This document shows, piece after piece, positions 16,520-25,389 of a stretch of 47,877 nucleotides of DNA. The position numbers and the translations under genes are program-made. The notes below the pieces were generated by a model. That model ran no database searches, had not been told where the DNA came from, and saw only the letters and a list, made by a program, of their open reading frames with translations. Position 1 is the stretch's first letter; each line of letters begins with the position of its first letter. Origin of the DNA: Bacillota bacterium (GTDB lineage Bacteria; Bacillota; Clostridia; Acetivibrionales; DSM-1351); contig JAEYHZ010000042.1 of the NCBI GenBank assembly GCA_023409265.1, positions 1 through 47,877 of the forward strand. Direction: 5' to 3'.

Positions 16520-16576
16520 TACTGTGCTATCATAAAATAATGCTAAAGTGAATTTTTCCAGTAACCGGAGGGACAG

Positions 16577-17818
16577 ATGTCAATAAAGTTCAATTCTTTT
16601 TTAAATAAAAATACATTGGTATATGTATTAACCATAATAATTTCGGTAATTTTGTTGTTTGCAGGCAACAGAATTACAACCAAAAACCTCGATCTTTTTA
16701 GCGGTGCCGAAGGCGTTAAGGCTGAAAAAGCCCAGGTTATAAAGATTATAAGTACCAAAGCGGTTGAATACGATCTGGGTGGTGAAAATCCTGAAAAAGG
16801 TAAGGATATAGCTTTTACTGCCAAAGTCCTCTCCGGAGATCATAAAGGCAAGGAAATAACTGCGCTGCAAACCGTTGACCCCTTTACTGGTACCTCGCTT
16901 AAGGAAATTGAACCCGGTGACAAAGTAATCCTGTATAATCTTGATAATGAAGATTCTGAATACGATTGGGTATTGGGAGAATATTTAAGAACCGACGCCC
17001 TTTTAGTTCTGGGTATTGCTTTTCTAATATTCCTCGTTATATTTGGACGTTTTAAAGGCTTCAACACAATTGTATCTCTGGGCTTTACCTGTGTAGCTAT
17101 TTTCGCTGTATTTATTCCTTCCATACTGCAGGGCTTTAATATCTATTTCTGGTCAATAATAACTTGTATTTTTATAATAACTATGTCATTTCTCATCATT
17201 TATGGAGCAAATAAAAAGAGCCTTTCTGCAGGTATTGGCTGTCTTGCCGGAATATTAGTCTCGGGCTTCCTGACACTGATAATGGACAGAATACTTAAAC
17301 TGACCGGTCTTGTAAGCGAAGAGTCACTCTACGTTATACGTGTTAACCCCAATCACCCTATAGACCTGAGGGCAATAATATTTGCCGCCATTCTGATTGG
17401 AGCAATCGGAGCAATCATGGACGTTTCCATGTCCATTGCAGCCGCTCTGGCCGAGTTCAAGGAAAAACTCGAATATACCCCCTTTAGTTTATTGGTTAAA
17501 TCGGGTATAGCAATAGGAAGAGATATTATGGGAACAATGGCTAATACACTGATTCTTGCTTATATCGGAAGTTCCCTTTCAGTAGTTCTTCTGCTGGTTT
17601 CCTACAACAGCTCAATTCTGGAGCTTATGAACAAGGAAATGATTGTTGTAGAAATTCTTCAGGCACTTGTAGGAAGCATAGGTATTCTTGTGACCATACC
17701 AATCACTTCTCTTATTTGCGCGTATCTCTTTTCTGAAAGGATAAAAACAAATTCAAAAAAAAATATTCTTCCAGATTCGTTTGATTTTGCAGAAGAATAT
17801 ACTGATGGCTGGAAGTAA
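16577..17818 (+). CDS. YibE/F-family membrane protein
   Basis: This 413-residue protein has one N-terminal membrane helix (residues 13-30) and a soluble beta-rich extracytoplasmic part (about 45-140, EYDLGGENPEKG to VILYNLDNED). About seven further membrane helices follow, including the family motif GAIMDVSMSIAAALAEF and the GRDIMGTMANTLILAYIG segment. YibE/F proteins are widespread in Firmicutes; the function is not established. The SD GGAGGG lies seven bases before the ATG. It is a stand-alone gene, divergent from the GGDEF-EAL gene. Confidence 0.9.
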   Translation: MSIKFNSFLNKNTLVYVLTIIISVILLFAGNRITTKNLDLFSGAEGVKAEKAQVIKIISTKAVEYDLGGENPEKGKDIAFTAKVLSGDHKGKEITALQTVDPFTGTSLKEIEPGDKVILYNLDNEDSEYDWVLGEYLRTDALLVLGIAFLIFLVIFGRFKGFNTIVSLGFTCVAIFAVFIPSILQGFNIYFWSIITCIFIITMSFLIIYGANKKSLSAGIGCLAGILVSGFLTLIMDRILKLTGLVSEESLYVIRVNPNHPIDLRAIIFAAILIGAIGAIMDVSMSIAAALAEFKEKLEYTPFSLLVKSGIAIGRDIMGTMANTLILAYIGSSLSVVLLLVSYNSSILELMNKEMIVVEILQALVGSIGILVTIPITSLICAYLFSERIKTNSKKNILPDSFDFAEEYTDGWK

Positions 17819-17907
17819 GCTTTTATTCTCTTGCAAAAAATACCTCATAATTAAGCATATCTGGTGGGAACAATATATATAAAAATAAACAAATGTGAGG
17901 TTTTTAT

Positions 17908-18927
17908 ATGTTTGTGCCGCAAAGAGTTATTTTTGAAACAGACGCACTTGAATACCCCTTGGGAAAAAAGCTCCATTCCGGATTTAAAGCCGAAGGTATG
18001 GAAATAATAGAAAGTTCAATAAACAAAGTGAAAAGCAATATTCCCGGTTCAACACCGGTTGAGCTGTATAAAAGCGGAAAAGCAACACTTGTTGTAGGTG
18101 TTAAAAAGAGCTTGACTTTTCAGAGCTGCAAGCCGTCGGCACATTATCAGCTGCCTCTTGTAAGCGGGTGTATAGGCCAATGCGAATACTGCTATCTCAA
18201 TACACAATTAGGCGACAAGCCTTTTATCAGAGTCCATGTAAATCTTGAAGACATTTTTAAACAAGCAGATAAGTATATAAAAGGAAGATTGCCTGAAGAA
18301 ACCATATTTGAAGGCTCTGCTACCTCTGACCCGGTTCCTGTGGAACCTTATACAGGTGCCTTGAAAATGGCTATAAATTATTTTGCAGCTCAACAGAATG
18401 CCCGGTTTAGATTTGTCACAAAGTATACCGATATTGATGATCTTTTAAACCTTGAGCATAAAGGTAAAACAGAAATCAGATTCAGCCTGAATACAGACTC
18501 AATTATAAAGGCTTACGAGCATAAGACAGCTTCGGCAAAAAAGCGAATTGAAGCAAGTGCCAAACTGTATTCTGCTGAATACCCCATTGGTTTCATAATA
18601 GCACCTGTATTTATTTATGAAGGCTGGGAGAAGGAGTATAAGGAACTGCTGGAAAGCCTTCGTGAAGCATTTCCTTCAAAAGCATCAAGGACTGTTTCCT
18701 TTGAAGTTATTTCACATAGATACACTACAAAAGCCAAGAACACCATAACAGAAATCTTTCCTGAGACAACACTGGATATGGAAAATGAAAAAAGACAGTT
18801 CAAGTATGGTCAATTCGGATATGGAAAATACGTATACCCAAAAGACACCCTTGCCCAGGTCAAGGAGTTTTTCCAGCGGGAGATAACAAATATTTTTGAA
18901 AATGGCATAATTAAATATATAATTTAA
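17908..18927 (+). CDS. splB: Spore photoproduct lyase
   Basis: This 339-residue radical SAM enzyme repairs the UV-made spore photoproduct (5-thyminyl-5,6-dihydrothymine) in germinating spores. The cluster motif CIGQCEYCY gives Cys88, Cys92 and Cys95, with the conserved Tyr94 and Tyr96 around it. The alignment is otherwise good (RFVTKYTDIDDLL, RFSLNTDSII, GFIIAPVF). The hydrogen-donor cysteine known from Bacillus enzymes (Cys141 in B. subtilis) falls at residue 138, which is Ala here (EGSATSD). Cys74 upstream of the cluster is present and may replace it. The start follows GTGAGG. Its tail overlaps a convergent small membrane gene by four bases. It indicates a spore-former. Confidence 0.92.
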   Translation: MFVPQRVIFETDALEYPLGKKLHSGFKAEGMEIIESSINKVKSNIPGSTPVELYKSGKATLVVGVKKSLTFQSCKPSAHYQLPLVSGCIGQCEYCYLNTQLGDKPFIRVHVNLEDIFKQADKYIKGRLPEETIFEGSATSDPVPVEPYTGALKMAINYFAAQQNARFRFVTKYTDIDDLLNLEHKGKTEIRFSLNTDSIIKAYEHKTASAKKRIEASAKLYSAEYPIGFIIAPVFIYEGWEKEYKELLESLREAFPSKASRTVSFEVISHRYTTKAKNTITEIFPETTLDMENEKRQFKYGQFGYGKYVYPKDTLAQVKEFFQREITNIFENGIIKYII

Positions 18928-19214
18928 GCCCTTTCGTCCAGTCTTCCCCTTCTGTCATTCAAATATTGCTCCTGTTCTGAAACACTCTGTGTTTCAGTAT
19001 AACTGTGCCTGTGGTTTATGCTGCTGTCCTTCTGGTATAAAGCTTCAATCTCAAGCTGATTTTTTGCCTTTATTTCCTCCGATTTAACTAAGGCATCAGC
19101 TTTTATCTGCTCTTTTTTGAGCCTGAATTTAAATACTTCCTGCATTGATATGTAAGTAAATGCAAAAAACGATAATATGACAACAGCCAGTGCAATAACT
19201 GAATTTTGATCCAT
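18924..19214 (-). CDS. Small single-helix membrane protein of unknown function
   Basis: This 96-residue protein has one N-terminal membrane helix (VIALAVVILSFFAFTYISM) followed by a charged, helical cytoplasmic part rich in Lys, Glu and Gln (KKEQIKADALVKSEEIKAK) and a polar end. The SD GGAGAAGGG lies five bases before the ATG; longer in-frame extensions have no SD. The layout recalls small membrane-anchored coiled-coil proteins. No family recognised. It converges on splB with a four-base overlap. Confidence 0.75.
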   Translation of the reverse strand: MDQNSVIALAVVILSFFAFTYISMQEVFKFRLKKEQIKADALVKSEEIKAKNQLEIEALYQKDSSINHRHSYTETQSVSEQEQYLNDRRGRLDERA

Positions 19215-19288
19215 ATAACCCTTCTCCTTAAAAAATACTTTCCTGTATATTATTATTTTTACCAATCAATGTCAAACATAAAATATTA

Positions 19289-19765
19289 TTACAATGCTAT
19301 TTCAGCCACGCCGGCTTTGATAAAGTCAATTAACTCTGAAGGTTTGACCTCAACCTGAAAGCCTATTTTTCCTGCACTGAAAATTATAGTTTCAATATTT
19401 TCACAGGAACTGTCTAAAACGGTCCGATAGTCTTTTTTCATACCTATGGGAGAACAACCTCCACGAATATATCCCGTAACTTTATTTATTTCATCCATTC
19501 TGATCATTTCAATGGACTTTTCTCCAACAGATTTGGCCGCTGCTTTCAAATTAAGTTCCTTGCTTACAGGAATAACAAAAACAAAAAAGTTATTACTTGC
19601 TCCTCTTGTTACTAATGTCTTGTAAACTCTCTCAACAGGCTGTCCGATTTTATTTGCTACCGAAACCCCGTCGATTGCCCCATCCTTGTTATCATAGGTG
19701 TATGTATTGTACTGAATGTGAGCACCATCCAGTATCCTCATTACGTTAGTCTTTTGTATTGCCAT
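19289..19765 (-). CDS. ybaK: Cys-tRNA(Pro) deacylase, YbaK/EbsC family
   Basis: This 158-residue protein matches the YbaK family throughout (VYKTLVTRGASNNFFVFVIPVSKELNLKAAA early; GYIRGGCSPIGMKKDYRTVL in the middle), including the Lys in VYKTLV used in catalysis. YbaK removes cysteine wrongly attached to tRNA-Pro, a trans-editing step supporting prolyl-tRNA synthetase. The SD AGAAGG lies nine bases before the ATG. It is a stand-alone or weakly linked gene between an alpha/beta hydrolase and the small membrane protein, all on the minus strand. Confidence 0.92.
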   Translation of the reverse strand: MAIQKTNVMRILDGAHIQYNTYTYDNKDGAIDGVSVANKIGQPVERVYKTLVTRGASNNFFVFVIPVSKELNLKAAAKSVGEKSIEMIRMDEINKVTGYIRGGCSPIGMKKDYRTVLDSSCENIETIIFSAGKIGFQVEVKPSELIDFIKAGVAEIAL

Positions 19766-19841
19766 ATGGAAATACCTTCTTTCCTGCCAACCTGATTTTA
19801 ATCAACAGTTTACATTATTTAATATACCGTATAATATCTTA

Positions 19842-20492
19842 TTACTGGTCCTGTAAAATACTTTTCAAGATTGCAGTCAATTCAGGACCGTTCTCGAGCA
19901 TGGGAAAATGACAGGAATTCCTTATTGACCTGATGTTTATTTTACTAATAGCAGCATCGGGTAGACATAACTCTTTTATAACTCTATCCTCATTATTAAA
20001 TCCCCTATCTCCATACAGCAATGTAATTTTGGATTTAACTCTTGGAATTAAATCTGTTAAATCCAGATTTCTGAGTTGTTTTCTTAAGCCGTCAGAATAA
20101 TATCCGGACTCTTCCTTTAACATCTTCATAATTCTATCTTTTATATTCTCATCTATATTTTCCATAACTAAATTCTGAAAAAATTCTCCGGGGCTTGTTA
20201 TATATGATTCTACCAGGATGATATTTTTTATATTAATATCTTGAGTAGCAGCCAGATGTAATGCTACCAATCCTCCCATACTATGTCCTGCTATAAAATC
20301 GTAAACCCTGTCTGAAGCCATATAATTATTTTTAAACCATTCTGAAAATTCATCTATGCTGTTAAAATCTGAAGTCAACTCAGATGGCCACTCAACTGCA
20401 TCAGCATTTATATCATTAAACGCAATATCTTTCTTAATATTATCCCAAATCCATGGTTTACAACCATACCCATTTAAGAAAAACCCATTCAC
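19842..20492 (-). CDS. Alpha/beta-fold hydrolase
   Basis: This is a protein of about 216 residues with the alpha/beta hydrolase pattern: an oxyanion region after NGFFLNGYGCKPWIW, the nucleophile elbow GHSMGG (Ser), an acid in LLYGDRGFNNED and the catalytic His in SCHFPMLENGPE. It resembles the carboxylesterase/BioH-like group; the substrate is unknown. I prefer the GTG start because GGGGTGAG lies seven bases upstream. The ATG twelve codons earlier has no SD and may be wrong. A hairpin terminator just upstream closes the preceding DUF1287 gene, so this gene has its own promoter. Confidence 0.85.
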   Translation of the reverse strand: MNGFFLNGYGCKPWIWDNIKKDIAFNDINADAVEWPSELTSDFNSIDEFSEWFKNNYMASDRVYDFIAGHSMGGLVALHLAATQDINIKNIILVESYITSPGEFFQNLVMENIDENIKDRIMKMLKEESGYYSDGLRKQLRNLDLTDLIPRVKSKITLLYGDRGFNNEDRVIKELCLPDAAISKINIRSIRNSCHFPMLENGPELTAILKSILQDQ

Positions 20493-20530
20493 AATTATTC
20501 TCACCCCATTTCTCAGAATTATATCCATAA

Positions 20531-20588
20531 CGAAAAAATTGCAGCACCCTTAAATTTTATCACTTATGTCCATAAAATAGAAGGCTGC
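20531..20588 (-). terminator. Terminator of the DUF1287 gene
   Basis: GCTGC (20584-20588) pairs with GCAGC (20541-20545). Inner pairs are ATTTTAT with ATAAAAT and CTT with AAG. On the minus strand the stem is followed by AATTTTTTCG. The stem has small internal loops. Confidence 0.7.
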
Positions 20589-20607
20589 CACAAATATAAC
20601 TTGCTGT

Positions 20608-21318
20608 CTATTCCAACCGCTCCTGCTTCGGGAATCTGAAATGCCCGATAATGCGGCCGGTTTTACTCCATTTCATCAGAATATTCTCCTCCTCAACAGC
20701 TACTGTACTTGCATTATGTATTATGTAAGGCACCCCGTCCTTACGCCTTTTATCCGATACTACAGCTACATGTTCCGTACTGTTTAAAACTACTATATCA
20801 CCGGGCTGCCATTCATACAAATTCTTTTTATTGTAGGGCTTAACCTCCCACGTAAGGCTCTCGGCGTACTTTTGGAAAAATACTATCTGATTTTTTACCC
20901 TTCTGAAATCAATATTGGGATCGGGTATTTTTACACCGTTTTTGTAATCCTCTGTATGCTCAAGAATATCCTTATCCATATTCCTTTTCAAATCATAGCC
21001 TGCATTTTTTAACGCCCGCCAGATAACATCGGTACAAACTCCTTCCCATTCAGGTGGATATCCTCCCTCATAATACGTACTCTGATATTTAGTCCGGTTA
21101 AACACTTCCATTCTGGCACCCTGAACAATATCATCCATGTCGGAAATGCCATCGTTATCCATGTCCCCTTCACAAACAATTTTATCAATAGTAACTTTTC
21201 CTTTCAGGAAGAAAAAAGCGTCCAGATAAACAATTTTGTTATAGCTTAATAAAGCTATAAAACCAAGTGTTAATACTATTGACGCTATAATAATATTTCG
21301 CGTACTCTTTCTCGCCAT
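20608..21318 (-). CDS. DUF1287-family membrane-anchored protein (NlpC/P60-like fold)
   Basis: This 236-residue protein has an N-terminal membrane anchor (residues 8-28) and an extracytoplasmic DUF1287 domain. The likely catalytic cysteine is in EGVCTDVIWRAL and the His in STEHVAVVSD, with YIIHNAS following, the Cys-His pattern of NlpC/P60-like cell-wall hydrolases. DUF1287 genes are common; the bond cut is unproven. An SD is barely visible (TGGTGAT), so the start is less certain. It follows the phosphoribosyltransferase-like gene on the same strand. Confidence 0.85.
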   Translation of the reverse strand: MARKSTRNIIIASIVLTLGFIALLSYNKIVYLDAFFFLKGKVTIDKIVCEGDMDNDGISDMDDIVQGARMEVFNRTKYQSTYYEGGYPPEWEGVCTDVIWRALKNAGYDLKRNMDKDILEHTEDYKNGVKIPDPNIDFRRVKNQIVFFQKYAESLTWEVKPYNKKNLYEWQPGDIVVLNSTEHVAVVSDKRRKDGVPYIIHNASTVAVEEENILMKWSKTGRIIGHFRFPKQERLE

Positions 21319-21369
21319 ATCACCATCAGGGTAACGAACTATCCCTTTTCACCCAACCTTATAAAATAA

Positions 21370-22227
21370 TCACTTTAATTCATATATATTCTGTTCAATG
21401 CAAATTCTTGCTCTTTCAGCAGTTTTAGCATCAGCCCTGAGAGAACTTTCCAAAAATTCAGGGTGTTCCCTAAGAAAGGACCTCATAGTTTCGGTTGGCT
21501 TTTCCAGATAATTCATAAGCATAGCATGCTGCTTATCTGTAATATGTCCTTCCTGTAAGGCTCCGTCAAATAAGTACTTATCTACCTTCATCAGGGCATG
21601 AGACTCTACCCCGGCATTATTAAGCCTTTCAGCACCACCCTGAAGTCTGTCAACCACTACAAGACTATACTTCAAATTTCCGTTCAGACCCTGTATTGCA
21701 GGAATCCACGCTCTGATGTAACTTGAAGCTTCGGTTATTATATCGGCAATATGAAGAACATTTGCATTTTTCAGATCATTAATTTCAGAAGATACACCAT
21801 TCTGATAGCATACTGCGGTTAAATCCTTGAAAATAGTAATATGCGGAAGTTTTAGTATATCAGCAATTATTAGTGAGAAAAACCAGTCTCTTCTTTCTCC
21901 ACCGGAAATATAACCTATCTTGTTCAAATCAAGATTAATTTTAATATACTCACACATTGATAAAATTAGACCTCTGAATATCCCGTCAGCTTCCAGATTC
22001 TTACGCGCAAGCTCCAGTATTATTTCAGAGCAATGCATTTTGTTCTCTTTGCAGACATCTATTACTTTTAAGAGACTGTTTGCCTTTTCTTCACTTCCGT
22101 ATAGAAAGTGGGTATTTATATAGTATGGTCCTATTTTTGATGAAGTGTACCAAAAAGGCTTGTTTTCAGGGCATACCCTTACTGCATCGGTTTTGAAAAG
22201 CCAGTTGATCAGCTGATTCTTTTCCAT
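21370..22227 (-). CDS. Divergent orotate phosphoribosyltransferase-like protein
   Basis: This 285-residue protein resembles orotate phosphoribosyltransferase. An early AVRVCPENKPFWYTSS...GPYYIN matches the usual substrate region, and VVVDRLQGGAERLNNAGVE matches the VVDRxQGG motif late in the fold. The PRPP loop is degenerate (IADIITEASSYI, in place of EDVxTTGxS). The lysine-rich catalytic loop is replaced by SGGERRDWFF and FKDLTAVCYQNG. It extends about 70 residues beyond the core. The pyr operon on the same strand upstream lacks pyrE, so it could fill that role or be a paralog with another substrate. The SD GGAG is 11 bases before the ATG. Confidence 0.72.
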   Translation of the reverse strand: MEKNQLINWLFKTDAVRVCPENKPFWYTSSKIGPYYINTHFLYGSEEKANSLLKVIDVCKENKMHCSEIILELARKNLEADGIFRGLILSMCEYIKINLDLNKIGYISGGERRDWFFSLIIADILKLPHITIFKDLTAVCYQNGVSSEINDLKNANVLHIADIITEASSYIRAWIPAIQGLNGNLKYSLVVVDRLQGGAERLNNAGVESHALMKVDKYLFDGALQEGHITDKQHAMLMNYLEKPTETMRSFLREHPEFLESSLRADAKTAERARICIEQNIYELK

Positions 22228-22329
22228 GTTTTCACTATCTCCATTTCCACATAGGGTAAACTAACTCCACCCTACCTTTTATTAAATTAAGCGACTAAAT
22301 TATAATCGCTTTAAACAAAATTTTACATT

Positions 22330-23031
22330 TTAATCCTGCCTTAATTTATTCTGCTTTCTTTTTTCCTCCATGAAGTTCTGCCACCATTCCTGATTCTGAA
22401 TAGTGCTCAATTCAAAATCAAGATGCTCGGAGTCACCTTCCATTAATACTTCAAACTCATCCTTTGAGTCATCATAATCAACAACTGTAATAGAAGTATT
22501 ATCGTGCCAGTAAATATTTTTTATATGCTCAAGTTCCTTCCCGTAAAATCTGCACAACATTGTACGTATTGCCGCACCATGGGTAACGATACATATGTTT
22601 TTTCCGGGATTATGGCTTATAATGTTTTTTACCTCACCCATAAGCCTGTCATAAAACTCTGAAACACACTCACCATTGGGCATCTGGTGTAAATGAGGTT
22701 CATTTTCCCAGGTATAATGTTCTTTAGGAAATAATACCGGAAGGTCATCAAAGGATTTATCCTCCCAGTCGCCTCCGTTAATTTCCCGCATTTTGTCTGT
22801 TCTGATAACGGGAAGCTGCTTTACATCAGCAATATACTGAGCCGTCTGAAGCGTACGGGTTAAACTGCTGGAATACAATATATCAATCGGCATCCGGGAT
22901 AATCTTTCCGCTGCCTTCTTTGCCTGCATATGACCCTTTTCGGTTATCCGGCTGTCAAACCAGCCATGAAAGCGTCTGTTGGCATTTCCTTCCGCTTCTG
23001 CATGCCTTACAAATATAAGTCTGGTTTTCAT
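22330..23031 (-). CDS. Histidine phosphatase superfamily protein
   Basis: This 233-residue protein has the phosphohistidine motif RHAEAEGNANRRFHGW, the ESxLxR-type LYSSSLTRTLQTA and the second histidine in VTHGAAIRT. It belongs to the phosphoglycerate mutase/phosphatase branch (CobC/GpmB-like). The catalytic set is intact and the substrate is unknown. The SD GGAGG lies four bases before the ATG. It lies just downstream of pyrD on the same strand, before the OPRT-like gene; a role in nucleotide turnover is possible but not shown. Confidence 0.9.
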   Translation of the reverse strand: MKTRLIFVRHAEAEGNANRRFHGWFDSRITEKGHMQAKKAAERLSRMPIDILYSSSLTRTLQTAQYIADVKQLPVIRTDKMREINGGDWEDKSFDDLPVLFPKEHYTWENEPHLHQMPNGECVSEFYDRLMGEVKNIISHNPGKNICIVTHGAAIRTMLCRFYGKELEHIKNIYWHDNTSITVVDYDDSKDEFEVLMEGDSEHLDFELSTIQNQEWWQNFMEEKRKQNKLRQD

Positions 23032-23201
23032 AAAACCTCCATATACAATGTGTCAATTAAATTATTCCCTTAATACGCATTAAAGACCAAATATATCATA
23101 CGGGTTAAATTTAATTAATGTTTTAGATTAATTATACCAAACTTTTTAATTATTATTAATTAACCCTTGAGTCGGTTCCAACCTGATTTCTTAATTTTAA
23201 G

Positions 23202-24119
23202 TTAATTTAACTCCAATTTACCGATAATATCGTATAAATTGTTGTACCCATACCTGTTCATATAGTTTTTAAGGCCTTCTATTATCTCCAAAGGTACTGT
23301 CGGATCTACAAAGTTTGCAGTACCGACCATTACAGCAGAAGCTCCGGCAAGTAAAAATTCAACAGCATCATCACTGTTTGAAATTCCTCCCATGCCTATA
23401 ACAGGAATATTGACCGCATGTGCAGCTTCATAGACCATTCTGACTGCAACAGGTTTTACAGCCGGGCCTGAAAGTCCTCCGAAGTTATTTGCGAGTATAG
23501 GTTTCCTTCTGTGAATATCAATTGCCATTCCGAGCAGAGTATTTATAAGAGAAACACAGTCTGCCCCGGCGGCTTCAGCAGCCCTGGCCATGGCTTTTAT
23601 GTCTCCAACGTTTGGAGACAGCTTTACAATTAACGGCTGCTTACAGTACTTCCTTACAGAGGAAGTTATCTCTTCAATCAGCCTGGGATCTGTACCAAAA
23701 GCCAGCCCACCAGCCTTTACGTTGGGGCAGGATACATTGAGCTCTATGGCATCAATGCCCGAGTCCCCTAAAATTTCAGCCATTTCACAGTACTCTTCAA
23801 TGGTATTTCCGGCAATATTTGCAATTATTCTGGTATTGTACTGTTTTAGAAAAGGCAAATCCTGCTTTTTAAATGCTTCAACTCCCGGATTCTGCAGTCC
23901 AACGCTGTTGAGAATACCTGCTGGAGTTTCTGCAATTCTGGGTGGTGGATTGCCTTTTCTCTCTTTCAGGGTAAGGCCTTTGACTGAAATTCCTCCGAGA
24001 GCATTCAAGTCAATGTATTCACTGTATTCATGACCAAAGCCGTATGTGCCTGATGCCATTATGACCGGATTATGAAATTTAACTCCTGCTATATTTACAC
24101 TTAAATCAATGTTTGACAT
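23202..24119 (-). CDS. pyrD: Dihydroorotate dehydrogenase, class 1B catalytic subunit
   Basis: This 305-residue FMN subunit oxidises dihydroorotate to orotate. Motifs: VIMASGTYGFG, ELNVSCPNVKAGG with the class 1 catalytic cysteine, KLSPNVGDI, and the FMN-phosphate site GMGGISNSDDAVEFLLAGAS. The class 1B form works with PyrK, which passes electrons to NAD+. The chosen ATG follows GGGGAGAG by four bases and comes 23 bases after the pyrK stop; an extension overlapping pyrK has no SD. It is the last gene of the pyr operon. No convincing terminator follows at once. Confidence 0.97.
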   Translation of the reverse strand: MSNIDLSVNIAGVKFHNPVIMASGTYGFGHEYSEYIDLNALGGISVKGLTLKERKGNPPPRIAETPAGILNSVGLQNPGVEAFKKQDLPFLKQYNTRIIANIAGNTIEEYCEMAEILGDSGIDAIELNVSCPNVKAGGLAFGTDPRLIEEITSSVRKYCKQPLIVKLSPNVGDIKAMARAAEAAGADCVSLINTLLGMAIDIHRRKPILANNFGGLSGPAVKPVAVRMVYEAAHAVNIPVIGMGGISNSDDAVEFLLAGASAVMVGTANFVDPTVPLEIIEGLKNYMNRYGYNNLYDIIGKLELN

Positions 24120-24142
24120 ATAACTCTCCCCTATGCTTCGCT

Positions 24143-24922
24143 TTAGTCCCAGCAAACTTCTGTGCTCCAGAATACAGGACCGTCCTTGCAGACATGGCTG
24201 AAGCCCCAGTCGTCCTCTCCCTTTTTGGTTTTACATGCGCAAACCAGGCAGGCGCCTATTCCGCAGCCCATCCTTTGTTCCATTGAAACCTGGCAGGGAA
24301 TATTATTCTTTTCTGCTATGGCTGCAACCTTCCGCATCATGATTGAAGGGCCGCAGGTATACACTATATCAGGCTTTTGCTCCATTATGCGCTGTTCCAG
24401 CAGTTCAGTGACAAAAGCCTTTGTGCCGTAAGTACCGTCATCAGTTGCTATTTCTACGTGCTGTGCCGCGGCCCTGAACTGGTTTTCCAGCACTACAGCA
24501 GCTTTGGTTCTGAAACCCAGCAAAGCGGTCTTTTGTTCAGCTGTACTGCTCTTCAGCAGATATAGCAGAGGGAAGGTTCCTATCCCACCTCCCACAACAG
24601 CTATGCTTTTATATTTATCTTCTATTGTGAATGGCTTTCCCAGAGGAGCCATTATATCCACTTCACCTATGCATTTGCAGCTCAGCTTTTCAGTCCCGTT
24701 TCCCTTTACCTGAAAAACTATGTCAAAGGTATTGTTTGCCCTGTTTACATCACAAATGCTGATAGGTCTTCTGAGTAAAGCTTCAACACCGCCGCATTTA
24801 ACGTTTACAAATTGTCCGGGAGCTGCGTTCTGCACCACATACTCGGACTTTATGGTCATTTTGTAAACATCTTCGGAGAGCTGCTGCAGGTCTGCAATTT
24901 GTTCCTTGAGAACTTTTTTCAT
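24143..24922 (-). CDS. pyrK: Dihydroorotate dehydrogenase electron-transfer subunit
   Basis: This 259-residue subunit carries FAD and a [2Fe-2S] cluster for class 1B dihydroorotate dehydrogenase. It has FAD-binding RRPISICDV, the NAD-binding GGGIGTFPLLYLL, and a C-terminal CGIGACLVCACKTK plus HVCKDGP giving the four cluster cysteines. The ATG at MKKVLK is preferred, with TAGGAG 11 bases upstream; the GTG four codons earlier lies within the SD. It is separated from carB by an unusually long, highly structured 467-base gap in an otherwise compact operon. Confidence 0.95.
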   Translation of the reverse strand: MKKVLKEQIADLQQLSEDVYKMTIKSEYVVQNAAPGQFVNVKCGGVEALLRRPISICDVNRANNTFDIVFQVKGNGTEKLSCKCIGEVDIMAPLGKPFTIEDKYKSIAVVGGGIGTFPLLYLLKSSTAEQKTALLGFRTKAAVVLENQFRAAAQHVEIATDDGTYGTKAFVTELLEQRIMEQKPDIVYTCGPSIMMRKVAAIAEKNNIPCQVSMEQRMGCGIGACLVCACKTKKGEDDWGFSHVCKDGPVFWSTEVCWD

Positions 24923-24974
24923 ATTTATTTTCACTCCTAATATCCAAAAGATAATAAATCATAATAAGAGCGAC

Positions 24975-25360
24975 CGCAAATTTTAAAAAGATTTTATGTG
25001 AAAAAATACATGTATAGTACTCCCGTACGAACTTCAATAAATGGATTGCTGCCAAATTTATTGCATGAAATAGTTCGGTTCACCACAAGTATTTTCCGCC
25101 GGGCAGCTACTCGAACATCCTGTTCTCGGAGTGCTGCATTAAAACTAAAGTGACCTCCTGTCACTTTACCGGCCAAAATCCTTGTGCTTTCCAAAGTCAA
25201 TTTCTATTCAACAAGAATAAAACTTGTACATATAGCAAAGAAATTGACTCGACAATTTCAAGCAATAAATTTTAACCGAGCTTCCCATTTACTGAAGTTG
25301 TACTCGCGTACTAAAACAGATATTACTCATAAAATATGTTTAAATGTTTTGCCTTCACTC
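24975..25360. repeat. Large imperfect inverted repeat with three inner hairpins
   Basis: This fills the carB-pyrK gap. A left arm (about 24975-25081) and a right arm (about 25240-25360) match in reverse complement over roughly 90-100 bases. Shared blocks are ATTTTATG, AGTAC, GTAC, AACTTCA, TAAATGG, AATTTATTGC and TGAAAT. Between the arms lie three further stems. These are GCAGC-ACTC-GAAC with GTTC-GAGT-GCTGC (25103-25137), TAAAGTGAC/GTCACTTTA (25146-25168), and GTCAATTTCT/AGAAATTGAC (25196-25248) with an inner ACAAG/CTTGT. No credible ORF with an SD is present. It may be a MITE-like insertion or a structured RNA in the pyr mRNA. Confidence 0.7.
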
Positions 25361-25389
25361 TTAAATAGTCATATCTCTTTTTCCATTCT

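Noticed and set aside
24994..25200. 68-residue frame in the carB-pyrK gap
   Set aside because: It lies within the inverted repeat, lacks an SD, and its codons follow the hairpins.
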